Below, piece after piece: positions 17,606 to 25,813 of a stretch of DNA of 64,000 nucleotides. This stretch comes from Mycobacterium sp. SMC-8 (GTDB lineage Bacteria > Actinomycetota > Actinomycetes > Mycobacteriales > Mycobacteriaceae), in the NCBI RefSeq assembly GCF_025263565.1, contig NZ_CP079865.1, positions 992,001 through 1,056,000 on the forward strand. The letters run 5' to 3'. The notes beneath the pieces are model-generated. The model was given only the letters and a program-made list of their open reading frames with translations, had not been told where the DNA came from and ran no database searches. The position numbers and the translations under genes are program-made. Numbering within the stretch: the stretch's first letter is position 1; each line of letters starts with the position of its first letter.

Positions 17606-18481
17606 ATGGACTCCACCACGATGAACCCGCTTGCCCCGTCGCCACGCGGGATGTGGAGCGGCCACGGCGTCCGTGTCCGTCGGCGGTGTGGGCCGCATCG
17701 TCGGCACCTCGACCCCGGCACAGTCTGCACGCCGCGGTTCTGCGCCGCGCGCCACGGCAGGCTCCTCACGGTTGATCATGACCTGCGCCCCGCCGAACTG
17801 TCCGACGAGCTCGCCGTGCTGCTGGCCGATCAACTCGTCGACAGCGGTGCGCTGCGGGGACAGTCGGAGTTCGAGTTGGTGTTCACCGGGGTGGTGCGCT
17901 CCACTGTCGACGGCGGCTTGCCGGCGTGGCTGCGCTTCTACCGCAACTCGCTGGCCAAACTGGAGACCGGTTCGACGGCGTTCGCGCCGATCCACTCCCA
18001 CGCCGCGGACCTCGTCCGGGGCGGTTGCCTCATCGACCTCGGGGCGTGCTTCGGATTCTTCCCGCTGCGGATGGCGCAGCACGGAATGGACGTGCTGGCA
18101 ACCGATCTCAACGAGAATGCGATGCGGTTACTGAAGCAGGTCAGCTCGCGGTTGCACCGCCCGCTCACGACGATGGCCTGCGATGCCGCCGACGTAGGGC
18201 TGCCCGACGGCAGCGCCGACACCGTGACAGCGCTGCATCTGATCGAACACCTGCCGGACCACATGGTGGCCTCCATCGTCGACGAAGCGGTGCGACTGGC
18301 GCGGCGCCGGGTGATCATCGCGGTGCCCTTCGAGGACCGGCCACGCGAATGCTATGGACACGTGCAGCGCTTCGACATCGAGCGCCTGCGGAAGATGGCC
18401 GTCGAGCTGGCGCGGCGTCACCCCGGGCTGCGCGCCGAGGCCCACGAATTCCATGGCGGCTGGCTGGTTCTCGACCTGTGA
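17606..18481 (+). CDS. mftM: Mycofactocin oligosaccharide methyltransferase (MftM type)
   Basis: 291 aa; start chosen from the TANNNT box, with another ATG at 17621. SAM motif I LIDLGACFGFF is near 142-152, acid loop ATDLNEN follows, and TALHLIEHLP is at 208-217. The N-terminus has a basic region rich in Arg and Cys. In M. smegmatis a methyltransferase next to the methanol dehydrogenase cluster methylates the glucose chain of mycofactocin, and gene order here is the same as I recall it. The assignment rests mainly on context plus a methyltransferase fold. It converges with the response regulator (16-nt gap). Confidence 0.72.
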   Translation: MDSTTMNPLAPSPRGMWSGHGVRVRRRCGPHRRHLDPGTVCTPRFCAARHGRLLTVDHDLRPAELSDELAVLLADQLVDSGALRGQSEFELVFTGVVRSTVDGGLPAWLRFYRNSLAKLETGSTAFAPIHSHAADLVRGGCLIDLGACFGFFPLRMAQHGMDVLATDLNENAMRLLKQVSSRLHRPLTTMACDAADVGLPDGSADTVTALHLIEHLPDHMVASIVDEAVRLARRRVIIAVPFEDRPRECYGHVQRFDIERLRKMAVELARRHPGLRAEAHEFHGGWLVLDL

Positions 18482-18497
18482 TCGCCCGCCGGAGGCG

Positions 18498-19136
18498 CTA
18501 GATCAGCCCCCGCTTGCTGGCGGCGTAGACGGCCTCGGCCCGCCGGCTCACCTCCAGCTTGCGCATGATGTTGCTGACGTGAAATTTGGCCGTGGTCGCC
18601 GAGATGTACAGCTTCTCGCCGATCTTGTTGTTCGACAAGCCCGCTGCAAGCAGCCGCAGCACCTCGACCTCGCGATCGGTGAGCTGTGCGCGCGGCTCCG
18701 CGCGGCCCGACAACGACCGCACCACCGCAGCCGCGCTGCGTGAGTCGAACGCGCTGTCGCCGGCCGAGATCGCCCTGATCGCCCGGACCAGCTCGGTGGT
18801 GTCGACGTCCTTGACCACGTAGCCGCGGGCTCCGGCGTGCACCGCGCGCACCACCAGGTCCTCGTCCAGGAACGTCGTCAGGACCAGCAGCCCCAGCGTC
18901 GGGTAGGCCGCGGAGAGCTTGGCGCACAAGGTGAGTCCCTCGAACTCCGAGCCGGCCGAGAGCTTCAGATCCAGCAGCACCACATCCGGCGCGGTGGCAC
19001 CGACGACGGCCTCGGCCTCGCTCTCCGAGGCCGCCTCGCCGACCACGATGAGGTCGTCGGCGCGCTCGAGAACCGAGCGCAGGCCCTGCCGCAGGATCGC
19101 GTGGTCGTCGACGAGAACGAGCCGGATGGGTTTCAT
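18498..19136 (-). CDS. NarL/LuxR-type response regulator (MadR-like)
   Basis: 212 aa. Receiver domain with acidic pair D10/D11, phospho-acceptor D56 (VVLLDLK) and the conserved Lys in YVVKD. The LuxR-type HTH at about 145-205 contains LTDREVEVLRLLAAGLSNNK. Its ATG overlaps the stop of the kinase gene (ATGA), so the two are translationally coupled. It is the last gene of the methanol dehydrogenase operon. The same pair in M. smegmatis (MadR/MadS, from memory) controls alcohol-oxidation genes. Confidence 0.9.
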   Translation of the reverse strand: MKPIRLVLVDDHAILRQGLRSVLERADDLIVVGEAASESEAEAVVGATAPDVVLLDLKLSAGSEFEGLTLCAKLSAAYPTLGLLVLTTFLDEDLVVRAVHAGARGYVVKDVDTTELVRAIRAISAGDSAFDSRSAAAVVRSLSGRAEPRAQLTDREVEVLRLLAAGLSNNKIGEKLYISATTAKFHVSNIMRKLEVSRRAEAVYAASKRGLI

Positions 19137-20476
19137 GAGGTCACGCTTTCTGACACACGCGGGATACGGGCCACCACCCGGACCCCGCCGATGCGGGAGC
19201 GGTACACGTCGAAGGTGCCGCCGTGTTCGCGGGCCCGGGCCCGCATGTTGGCCAGTCCGCGGTGCCGGCCGTCGACGTCGGTGGCTTCGGCCATCCGCAG
19301 CATCAACCGCAGTTTCGCCGGGTCCCCGGTCCCGTCGTCGGCGATGGACAGGCTGACCGCGTCGTCACGATAGGACAATCGCACGATCGCGCGGGTCGCG
19401 TTGCCGTGCATGGCGGTGTTGAACAGTGCCTCACCGGCGATGCGCAGCAGCGCGTGTTCGATGTCGCCCGGCAGTTCGGCCACGCCCCCCTCCACCCGCA
19501 AGGTCACCCGCAGATCCTCGGGCATGTGCACGGTCGCCAGCTGTCCGAGCATCTCGGTGAGGCTGGACCGGTAGGCGTCCCCGGGCTGGTTGAGCGCGTA
19601 GATCGCCGACCGCAGCTGCTCGGTGGCCGAGCGGGTCAGATCCTTGGCCAGATCGAGCCGGTCGACCAGCTCACGGCCCCGGCCCGAGGCGTCGATCTCG
19701 CTGCGGCACACCTCGATCTGCATTCCGGCCGACAGCACCGTCTGCGCGACGCTGTCGTGCAGTTCGCGGGCGATCCGGTGCCGCTCGGAGTTGAGAACCT
19801 GATGCCGTTGGGCCGCACCGAGTTCGCGTTGAGTGGCCAGCAGCTCGGCGTTGCGGGCCTCCGACTGCGCCAGCAGCGTCACCGACTTGGAGAACAGCGC
19901 CGAATTCTGCAACGCCACCGCGGTCTGCCCGGCCAGGATGCGCATCACCATGCCGTCGGTGGCGTCGAGGGTGCGGCGCGGCGGCGTCCACGCGGCGAAC
20001 GCACCGATCACCTCGCCGTCGAGTTCGATCGGGACGTGGGCGTGCCGGCTCTCGATCACCGGCAGCCGGAACTGCGCGAGCTGTCCCCGCAGAATGTCGT
20101 TGAGCCGGTTGAGCACCGCGTCGGGCAGCGACGGGCCGGGATCCCTGGCTCCGGACAGTCCCTCGAACGCGTAGGCCGCTGCGCCGGAATCCAGGATCAG
20201 GTGGCGCACACTGGCTTCGGGCAGGGCGCCGTCAGCCAACGCCAGCAGCACCCAGTCCGCGTCCAAATGAGCCCGCGCGGCCTCGGCCACCGCGCGCACC
20301 AGGTTCTCCGGCCCTTCGATGGTCTGCACCAGCGCACGCGAGATCGTGTCGAGCGCGGCCAGCACACGGTCCAATCGCTGTGCGGTGACCCGGAATTCGG
20401 GATAGAAGCGCCCCTTTCCCGAACGCAGGCCGGTGAGCCGGGCCAGGTCCGGTGGTCTGGGGTCGGCGGCGGTCAC
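19133..20476 (-). CDS. GAF-domain sensor histidine kinase (MadS-like)
   Basis: 447 aa, no membrane segment, so a cytoplasmic sensor. A GAF-like domain spans about 40-195, a short coiled region follows, then the HisKA_3 box with phospho-acceptor H240 (ERHRIARELHDSVAQT) and a C-terminal HATPase (about 340-440; N-box LFNTAMHGNA, G-box SIADDGTGD). Start GTG 20476 lies 10 nt after the dehydrogenase stop. It pairs with the response regulator by a 4-nt overlap. The signal is unknown; an alcohol, aldehyde or redox cue is plausible. Confidence 0.88.
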   Translation of the reverse strand: MTAADPRPPDLARLTGLRSGKGRFYPEFRVTAQRLDRVLAALDTISRALVQTIEGPENLVRAVAEAARAHLDADWVLLALADGALPEASVRHLILDSGAAAYAFEGLSGARDPGPSLPDAVLNRLNDILRGQLAQFRLPVIESRHAHVPIELDGEVIGAFAAWTPPRRTLDATDGMVMRILAGQTAVALQNSALFSKSVTLLAQSEARNAELLATQRELGAAQRHQVLNSERHRIARELHDSVAQTVLSAGMQIEVCRSEIDASGRGRELVDRLDLAKDLTRSATEQLRSAIYALNQPGDAYRSSLTEMLGQLATVHMPEDLRVTLRVEGGVAELPGDIEHALLRIAGEALFNTAMHGNATRAIVRLSYRDDAVSLSIADDGTGDPAKLRLMLRMAEATDVDGRHRGLANMRARAREHGGTFDVYRSRIGGVRVVARIPRVSESVTS

Positions 20477-20486
20477 GATGTCCGCT

Positions 20487-21695
20487 TCACAGTGCCGCCC
20501 GGAACAGGGCGTGCATCTGCGTCTCGTCGGCGGGGCGCGGATTCGTGCTCATGCACGCGTCCTGCAGCGCGGTCTTGGCCAGCCGAGGCAGATCCTGCTC
20601 GCCCACCCCGAGTTCGGCCAGGCCGCGCGGCACCCCGACGTCGCGGGCCAGCCGGTCGATCCGGTCGGCCAGCTCCAGAGCCGCCTCAGCGGCCGGGGCG
20701 CCAGGATCGGACACTCCCAGGCAGGTGGCGATCACCTTGTAAGGCTCGGGGTCGGCTTCGGCGTTGAAGCGGATGACGTGCGGCAGCAGCACACCGTTGA
20801 TGACGCCGTGCGGCAGGTCGAGCAGCCCGCCGACCTGGTGGCTCATCGCGTGCGCGGCGCCGAGGATCGCGTTGGTGAACGCCAGCCCGGCCTCCAGCGC
20901 GGCCTGGGCCATCAGCACGCGCGCCGGCATCTCCTTGGGCCGTTCGATGGTGTGCACCAGGTTGTCGGTCACCATCTGGACCGCCCGCAGCGCATGGTGG
21001 TCGGTGAGCTGGTTGTGCCCCAGCGACACGAACGCCTCGATGCCGTTGGTCAGCGCGTCCAGACCGGTCGCGGCGTTGAGCCATTCGGGCATCGTGGTCA
21101 GCAGCCGCGGGTCGATGACGGTGATGTCGGGTACCAGCGCGCGGCCCAGAATCGTGATCTTGGTGTTGCGGGTGGTGTCGGTGACGATGCAGAACTGGGA
21201 CACGTCGGCGCCGGTACCCGACGTCGACGGCACCACCACCATCGGCGGGATCGGCATCTGCGCCTTGTCGACGCCCTCGTAGTCGAGGATGTCGCCGCCG
21301 TTGGCGGCCAGGATCGCCACCCCTTTGGCCGCGTCGATCACCGATCCGCCGCCCACCGCCACGATGACGTCGCAGCCGTGCTCGGCGTACTTCTGGTAGC
21401 CCGCAGCGACCTCGTGGTCTTTCGGGTTGGGCGTCAGGTCGCTCCAGAGCGCACCGTGGACGCCCATGTCGGCGAGGTGGGTGACCATCTCTCCGGACCA
21501 GCCGGCCTCGATGAGGCCGGGGTCGGTGACGAGCATGGGCCGCTGAGCGCCGAGGCGCACCGCGGCGTGCGCCGCCTCGACCATCGAGCCGACCCCGAAC
21601 ACGATCTCGGGGGCGTGGAACTTCAGCAGCCGGGGCGTCGTCGCCGCACAGCGGCGGTCGAGTTCCGGGGTCAGGGTGGGATACCGCGCTCCCAT
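20487..21695 (-). CDS. Fe-type (group III) alcohol dehydrogenase, NDMA-linked type
   Basis: 402 aa from ATG 21695; a GTG at 21725 directly after the VWA stop is an alternative. Nucleotide-binding GGGSVIDAAK (115-124) and PSTSGTG (156-162) are present. Metal ligands by alignment to FucO/DhaT are D213, N217, H282 and H296; position 217 is normally His (AAC codon here). It probably oxidises an alcohol with tightly bound nicotinamide and mycofactocin as external acceptor, as inferred from its operon partner. 1,3-propanediol dehydrogenase is the usual automatic name. Confidence 0.82.
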   Translation of the reverse strand: MGARYPTLTPELDRRCAATTPRLLKFHAPEIVFGVGSMVEAAHAAVRLGAQRPMLVTDPGLIEAGWSGEMVTHLADMGVHGALWSDLTPNPKDHEVAAGYQKYAEHGCDVIVAVGGGSVIDAAKGVAILAANGGDILDYEGVDKAQMPIPPMVVVPSTSGTGADVSQFCIVTDTTRNTKITILGRALVPDITVIDPRLLTTMPEWLNAATGLDALTNGIEAFVSLGHNQLTDHHALRAVQMVTDNLVHTIERPKEMPARVLMAQAALEAGLAFTNAILGAAHAMSHQVGGLLDLPHGVINGVLLPHVIRFNAEADPEPYKVIATCLGVSDPGAPAAEAALELADRIDRLARDVGVPRGLAELGVGEQDLPRLAKTALQDACMSTNPRPADETQMHALFRAAL

Positions 21696-21729
21696 GCGGT
21701 CCAGCGTACGACCCCGGCGGTTCACGGCG

Positions 21730-23256
21730 TTACCGCCCGACCGCTTCGGCGGCGAAGTCGTGCGCCGCGCTTTCCAGCCCCGTCAGGTCGCGCACGACCC
21801 GGACACGGTCGCAGAACTCCGCGTACGCGGGAAGATCGCAGCTGCCCAACCCCCACGAGTACCGCGGCTCGGGGGTCAGCCACACGGTCTCGCGGGCGCG
21901 GCGGGTGATCTCCTCGAACGCGGCCAGGTTGGGGTCCTTGGCGTTGGTGCGGCCGTCGCCGAGCACCAGTACCGTGGTGCGCCGGGTGACCGCCGACGAG
22001 TGTTCGGCGAGGAATTCTCCGAACACGGCGCCGTAGTCGGAGTTTGCTGCCAGGTCGATGACGTCCCCGCCGAAGATCAGACCCAACGCCTTCTCACCGG
22101 GGTGGTCGCGGAACAGCTCGGTGGTCTCGGCGACGTCGGCGACGAACACGAACGAGCGCACCTGGGTGAACAGGTCCTGCAGCCCATGCACCAGGTTCAG
22201 CGTGAACCGCGAGGTGGCCCGCACCGACAGGCTCACATCGGCGAGCACCACCAGCCGCGGCCGGTCCTCGGCCCGCCGCACGGTGACCGGCACGAACGGG
22301 ACGCCGTCGAAGCGCATGTTGCGCCGCATCGTCTGCCCGGGATCGACGCGGCCGGCGGCGGACGCGCGGCGCCGGTGGGTCAGCGCCCCGTGCAGCGTGC
22401 GGGCGAGCCGGCGCAGCGAGTCTTCGAGCTCGGCCCGCTCCCGCTCCCCGATCCGGTCGACGTGTGTCTCCCGTCGTTCCCGGCTTTCGACGATCTTGGT
22501 CTCCAGCGCCAGCAGCGCCTCCAGATGCCGTTTGAGGGCCTGCGGCAGGTTTTCCAGCACCCCCGCCAGCCGCCTGCGCAGCTCGGCCGCGGCCGCCAGG
22601 TCGTCGTCACCGCCGTAACCGCTTTCGTCGTCCAGCCAGCCCAGCAGCGCCTCCTGTTCGGCGATGGTCAGCTCGGCGTCGACGGGTGTGCCCGCGGCGG
22701 TCGCCAGATCCCCGGCCGCACCCGCCCCACCGAGGCGGTCGGTGGCGAGCTGGATCCGGTAGGAGTCGTCGGTGCCGTTGCGGCTGTCCTTGGAGAAGGC
22801 GATCTCGTCGGTCAGCGCGGCCAGATCGATCTTGTTGGCTTCCTGGTGCAGGTTGTAGCGCTGCGCCAGGTCCTCCTGTTTGAAGTAGTCGCGGATGCTG
22901 GCCGGCTTGCCGTGCTCGTGGCCGGGTTCGGGTGTCTGGCTGGGCTCCTCGGACAGCGTGAAGGACTCCAGCTCACCGGTGTCGACGAGGTCGTCGTGGG
23001 CGTGGGAGTGCCCGTGGCCGTTCTGCTCGCCGCCGACGCGGACGAGGGAGAAGAACGCGTCGAAGATCTCGTCGAAGATCGGTTCGTCGCGCTGGTCCTT
23101 GACCAGGGCGACGCGCAGTGCGGTGCGCAACACGGCCCGGGACGACAACACCCCGGGCTGCCCCGCGCACCGCATCGCGTCCAGCGCCTCGGGTATCGAG
23201 ACGCGCACCCCGCCCAGGCGCAGCAGCCTGACGAACCGGTGCAGGGTCGCCTCCAT
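21730..23256 (-). CDS. VWA (CoxE-like) protein, MoxR partner
   Basis: 508 aa. The C-terminal von Willebrand A domain (about 333-500) has the MIDAS start LADVSLS, with D340, S342 and S344 as metal-binding residues, and GDGRTN further on. The middle is helical and charged. A short His-rich segment GHGHSHAH is at 80-87 in an acidic, low-complexity region. It lies 3 nt after the MoxR ATPase and before an alcohol dehydrogenase. MoxR-VWA pairs assist metal insertion or activation of partner enzymes (CoxD/E, NorQ/D, CbbQ/O), and that role is inferred here. Confidence 0.85.
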   Translation of the reverse strand: MEATLHRFVRLLRLGGVRVSIPEALDAMRCAGQPGVLSSRAVLRTALRVALVKDQRDEPIFDEIFDAFFSLVRVGGEQNGHGHSHAHDDLVDTGELESFTLSEEPSQTPEPGHEHGKPASIRDYFKQEDLAQRYNLHQEANKIDLAALTDEIAFSKDSRNGTDDSYRIQLATDRLGGAGAAGDLATAAGTPVDAELTIAEQEALLGWLDDESGYGGDDDLAAAAELRRRLAGVLENLPQALKRHLEALLALETKIVESRERRETHVDRIGERERAELEDSLRRLARTLHGALTHRRRASAAGRVDPGQTMRRNMRFDGVPFVPVTVRRAEDRPRLVVLADVSLSVRATSRFTLNLVHGLQDLFTQVRSFVFVADVAETTELFRDHPGEKALGLIFGGDVIDLAANSDYGAVFGEFLAEHSSAVTRRTTVLVLGDGRTNAKDPNLAAFEEITRRARETVWLTPEPRYSWGLGSCDLPAYAEFCDRVRVVRDLTGLESAAHDFAAEAVGR

Positions 23257-23259
23257 CGG

Positions 23260-24387
23260 CTACAGCGCCCGCCGCCGGCCCAGCGCCGCCGTCGTCGACT
23301 CCTTCTTCGGCGTGCCGTAATAACCGTCGGTGAACCGGCCGGGCTTGTCCTTCGCGGCGCGCACCGCACGTCCATCATCGCCATGGTGATGCTCATGCCC
23401 ATGGTCGTGATCGTGGCTGCTGTGGCCATGCGAGTGGCCGCCATCGTGTGAATGCCCCAGAGAAGCAGGCACTTTGGCGTTCGGATCCACCAGCCGGGGC
23501 AGCGCGTCCAGTGCCTTGCGGACGTCCTTGTCGTACTTGACCACCACCGACACCGTGTCCGACAGCACCCGGGCGTCGAGTTCGTCGACGCCGAGCACGG
23601 CCAGCGTGCGGGCCCAGTCGATGGTCTCCGAGATACTGGGCGCCTTCCGCAGTTCCAGCTCGCGGAGCCCGCGGACGATGTCGACGAGCTGCGCGGCCAG
23701 CGCATCGGTGAGCCCGGTGTTCTTGGACCGCACGATCTCCAGCTCGCGTTCGGCGGCCGGGTAGTCCAGGAACAGGTGCAGGCACCGGCGCTTCAACGCC
23801 GCCGCCAGATCACGGGTGTTGTTCGACGTCAGGATCACGTACGGGGCGTGCACGGCACGGAAGGTGCCGATCTCTGGTACCGAAACCTGGTATTCACCAA
23901 GCAGTTCCAGCAGTACCGCTTCCAGCGCCTCGTCCGCTCGGTCGATCTCGTCGACCAACAGCACCACCGGCTCGGGTGAGCGCACCGCCTCCAGCAGCGG
24001 ACGCGGCGCCAGGAACCGGTCGGAGAAGAACACGCTCTCCTGAGCGCCGATACGGTCGACGGCCTCACCCAGATCGGCTGCATCCGAGACGATCTGGCCG
24101 ATCTTCTCGCGCAGAATCTGGGTGTAGAGCAACTGTTTGCCGTAGTCCCACTCATAGAGCGCCTTGGTCTCGTCCTGGCCCTCGTAGCACTGCAACCGCA
24201 GCAGCCGGCGCCCGGTCGCCGCCGCCAGCACCTTGGCCAGCTCGGTCTTGCCGACCCCGGCCGGGCCCTCGATCAGCAGGGGCTTGTCGAGCCGGGTCTG
24301 CAGGAACACCGTGGTGGCCAGGCGCTCGTCGGCGATGTAGCCTTCGCCGGCGAGCGCCTCGCGCACGCTCTCCACCGAGTGAAACAT
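23260..24387 (-). CDS. MoxR-type AAA+ ATPase with histidine-rich C-terminal tail
   Basis: 375 aa. Walker A GPAGVGKTE (41-49), Walker B VVLLVDEIDR (141-150), sensor TSNNTRDL. After the AAA core, residues 312-335 contain 12 histidines in 24 residues (coding positions 23383-23454), like the metal-storage tails of HypB or UreE-type metallochaperones. It starts 1 nt after the methanol dehydrogenase stop and is followed by the VWA gene. The likely job is ATP-driven maturation, perhaps metal loading, of the two Fe-type dehydrogenases encoded in the same operon. Role inferred. Confidence 0.88.
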   Translation of the reverse strand: MFHSVESVREALAGEGYIADERLATTVFLQTRLDKPLLIEGPAGVGKTELAKVLAAATGRRLLRLQCYEGQDETKALYEWDYGKQLLYTQILREKIGQIVSDAADLGEAVDRIGAQESVFFSDRFLAPRPLLEAVRSPEPVVLLVDEIDRADEALEAVLLELLGEYQVSVPEIGTFRAVHAPYVILTSNNTRDLAAALKRRCLHLFLDYPAAERELEIVRSKNTGLTDALAAQLVDIVRGLRELELRKAPSISETIDWARTLAVLGVDELDARVLSDTVSVVVKYDKDVRKALDALPRLVDPNAKVPASLGHSHDGGHSHGHSSHDHDHGHEHHHGDDGRAVRAAKDKPGRFTDGYYGTPKKESTTAALGRRRAL

Positions 24388-24388
24388 G

Positions 24389-25681
24389 TCAGGGCAGCAG
24401 TTCGTCGAGATCGCCGTTCATGCAGTGCTCGACCACCGGGCGCACGGTGTCGAACGTGCACTCCTTGGCGTTCCCCGGGGTGCATGCGTCGCCGAGGACG
24501 TGGTTGGTGATGCGGTCCACGTCGGCCTTGTCGCCCTTGATCACCGGGGAGTTCTCGTAGTACTTGGTCGGGCCCAGGCCCAGCCGGTTCTTCGAGTAGC
24601 TGTCCTGCTTGACGTCGGTGAACTTCTCGATGATGTTCACGTCGCGCAGCAACCGGATCGCCGCGGCCAGCGCCGCGTCGGCGGCCTGCACATCGGTCAT
24701 GCCGTAGGTGTCCACACCCATCGCCGCCGCGATGTCGGCGAACCGCTTGTAGGCCACCGGCATGTTGAACGCCCACACCCGGGGCAGGGCGATCGCATTG
24801 TTGAGCCCGTGGTGGGTGTCGTAGAACGCGCTGACCGCGTGCGAGATCGAGTGGATGATCCCCAGCCCGCCGGAGTTGAACGCCTGCGCGGCGATGTACT
24901 GCGCGTACATCATTCCTTCGCGACCCTTGAGATCGGTTCCGTTCCAGGTGGCTTCGCGCAGGTTCTCGGCGGTCAGCTTGATCGCGCGGATCGCGTTGCC
25001 CAGCGACGGTTCGAAGTTCAGCCGTGAGACGTAGGGCTCCGAGGCGTGCGCGAGCACATCGAATCCGCACTGAGCGGTGTAGTCCATCGGGCACTCGTAG
25101 TACAGCACCGGGTCGTCGACGGCCAGGGTGGCCACCGACGCGTCGTCGAACGCGACGTACTTGTGCGGATTGTCCGGGTCGGTGGTGGTGTCGGTGATGA
25201 CGTAGGCCCAGGACGTCTCCGATCCGGTGCCCGCGGTGGTCGAGATCGCGATGTGCGGGGGGTTCTTCGGGTTCTCGCTCTTGTTGAAGCCCTCGAAGTC
25301 GTTGACGTTGCGGCCGTCGTGCGCGATCGAGATCCGGGCGCCTTTACACGCGTCGTGGGTGGACCCGCCGCCGATGGAGACGAAGCTGTCGCATTCGTTG
25401 TCCTGGTAGAGCTTCACCGCGTCCATGACGTTGTAGTCCTTGGGATTGGACTCGACCTGGTCGTACACGACGACCTCGAGGCCGTGCCACTTCAGCGACT
25501 CCGCCATGTTGTGAACGATGTCGGTGCCGCGCAGACCCGACGACATCAGCAGGACGCGCTTGAAGCCCATCTTGAGCGCTTCCGGTCCGACCATCTCGTG
25601 GGCTCCCGGGCCCATCATGGCGCGGGGGAACGGGTGAAACTCCTTGATGGGGAAGGGCTTGAGGAGGTCTTCGACCTTCAT
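24389..25681 (-). CDS. mno: NDMA-dependent methanol/alcohol dehydrogenase
   Basis: 430 aa from ATG 25681, preceded by AGAGGACC. Group III Fe-type dehydrogenase closely resembling, from memory, the N,N-dimethyl-4-nitrosoaniline-dependent methanol dehydrogenases of Mycobacterium and Amycolatopsis (mno/mdo). Cofactor motif GGGSTHD is at 104-110. All four metal ligands are present: D208, H212, H277, H291. These enzymes hold NADP(H) tightly and pass electrons to mycofactocin. First gene of a six-gene operon with MoxR, VWA, a second dehydrogenase and a two-component system. Substrate range beyond methanol is likely. Confidence 0.88.
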   Translation of the reverse strand: MKVEDLLKPFPIKEFHPFPRAMMGPGAHEMVGPEALKMGFKRVLLMSSGLRGTDIVHNMAESLKWHGLEVVVYDQVESNPKDYNVMDAVKLYQDNECDSFVSIGGGSTHDACKGARISIAHDGRNVNDFEGFNKSENPKNPPHIAISTTAGTGSETSWAYVITDTTTDPDNPHKYVAFDDASVATLAVDDPVLYYECPMDYTAQCGFDVLAHASEPYVSRLNFEPSLGNAIRAIKLTAENLREATWNGTDLKGREGMMYAQYIAAQAFNSGGLGIIHSISHAVSAFYDTHHGLNNAIALPRVWAFNMPVAYKRFADIAAAMGVDTYGMTDVQAADAALAAAIRLLRDVNIIEKFTDVKQDSYSKNRLGLGPTKYYENSPVIKGDKADVDRITNHVLGDACTPGNAKECTFDTVRPVVEHCMNGDLDELLP

Positions 25682-25797
25682 GGCTGGTCCTCTCTGGCGA
25701 TGCAGCACGTGTCGGCCACCAAGGTAGGCACGCAACTGTGAGCCACGGAACAGCTTGAGAGCAAGACCGAATCCTCGGACAGCCCAAGTGCGAACGA

Positions 25798-25812
25798 CCG
25801 GGCAGTGCCCGG
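25798..25812. terminator. Short hairpin at the end of dctA
   Basis: ccgggc-agt-gcccgg forms a 6-bp stem one base after the dctA stop (minus strand). No U-tract, as is common for mycobacterial terminators. The rest of 25682-25797 should hold the promoter of the methanol dehydrogenase operon; no clear box was found. Confidence 0.4.
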
Positions 25813-25813
25813 C

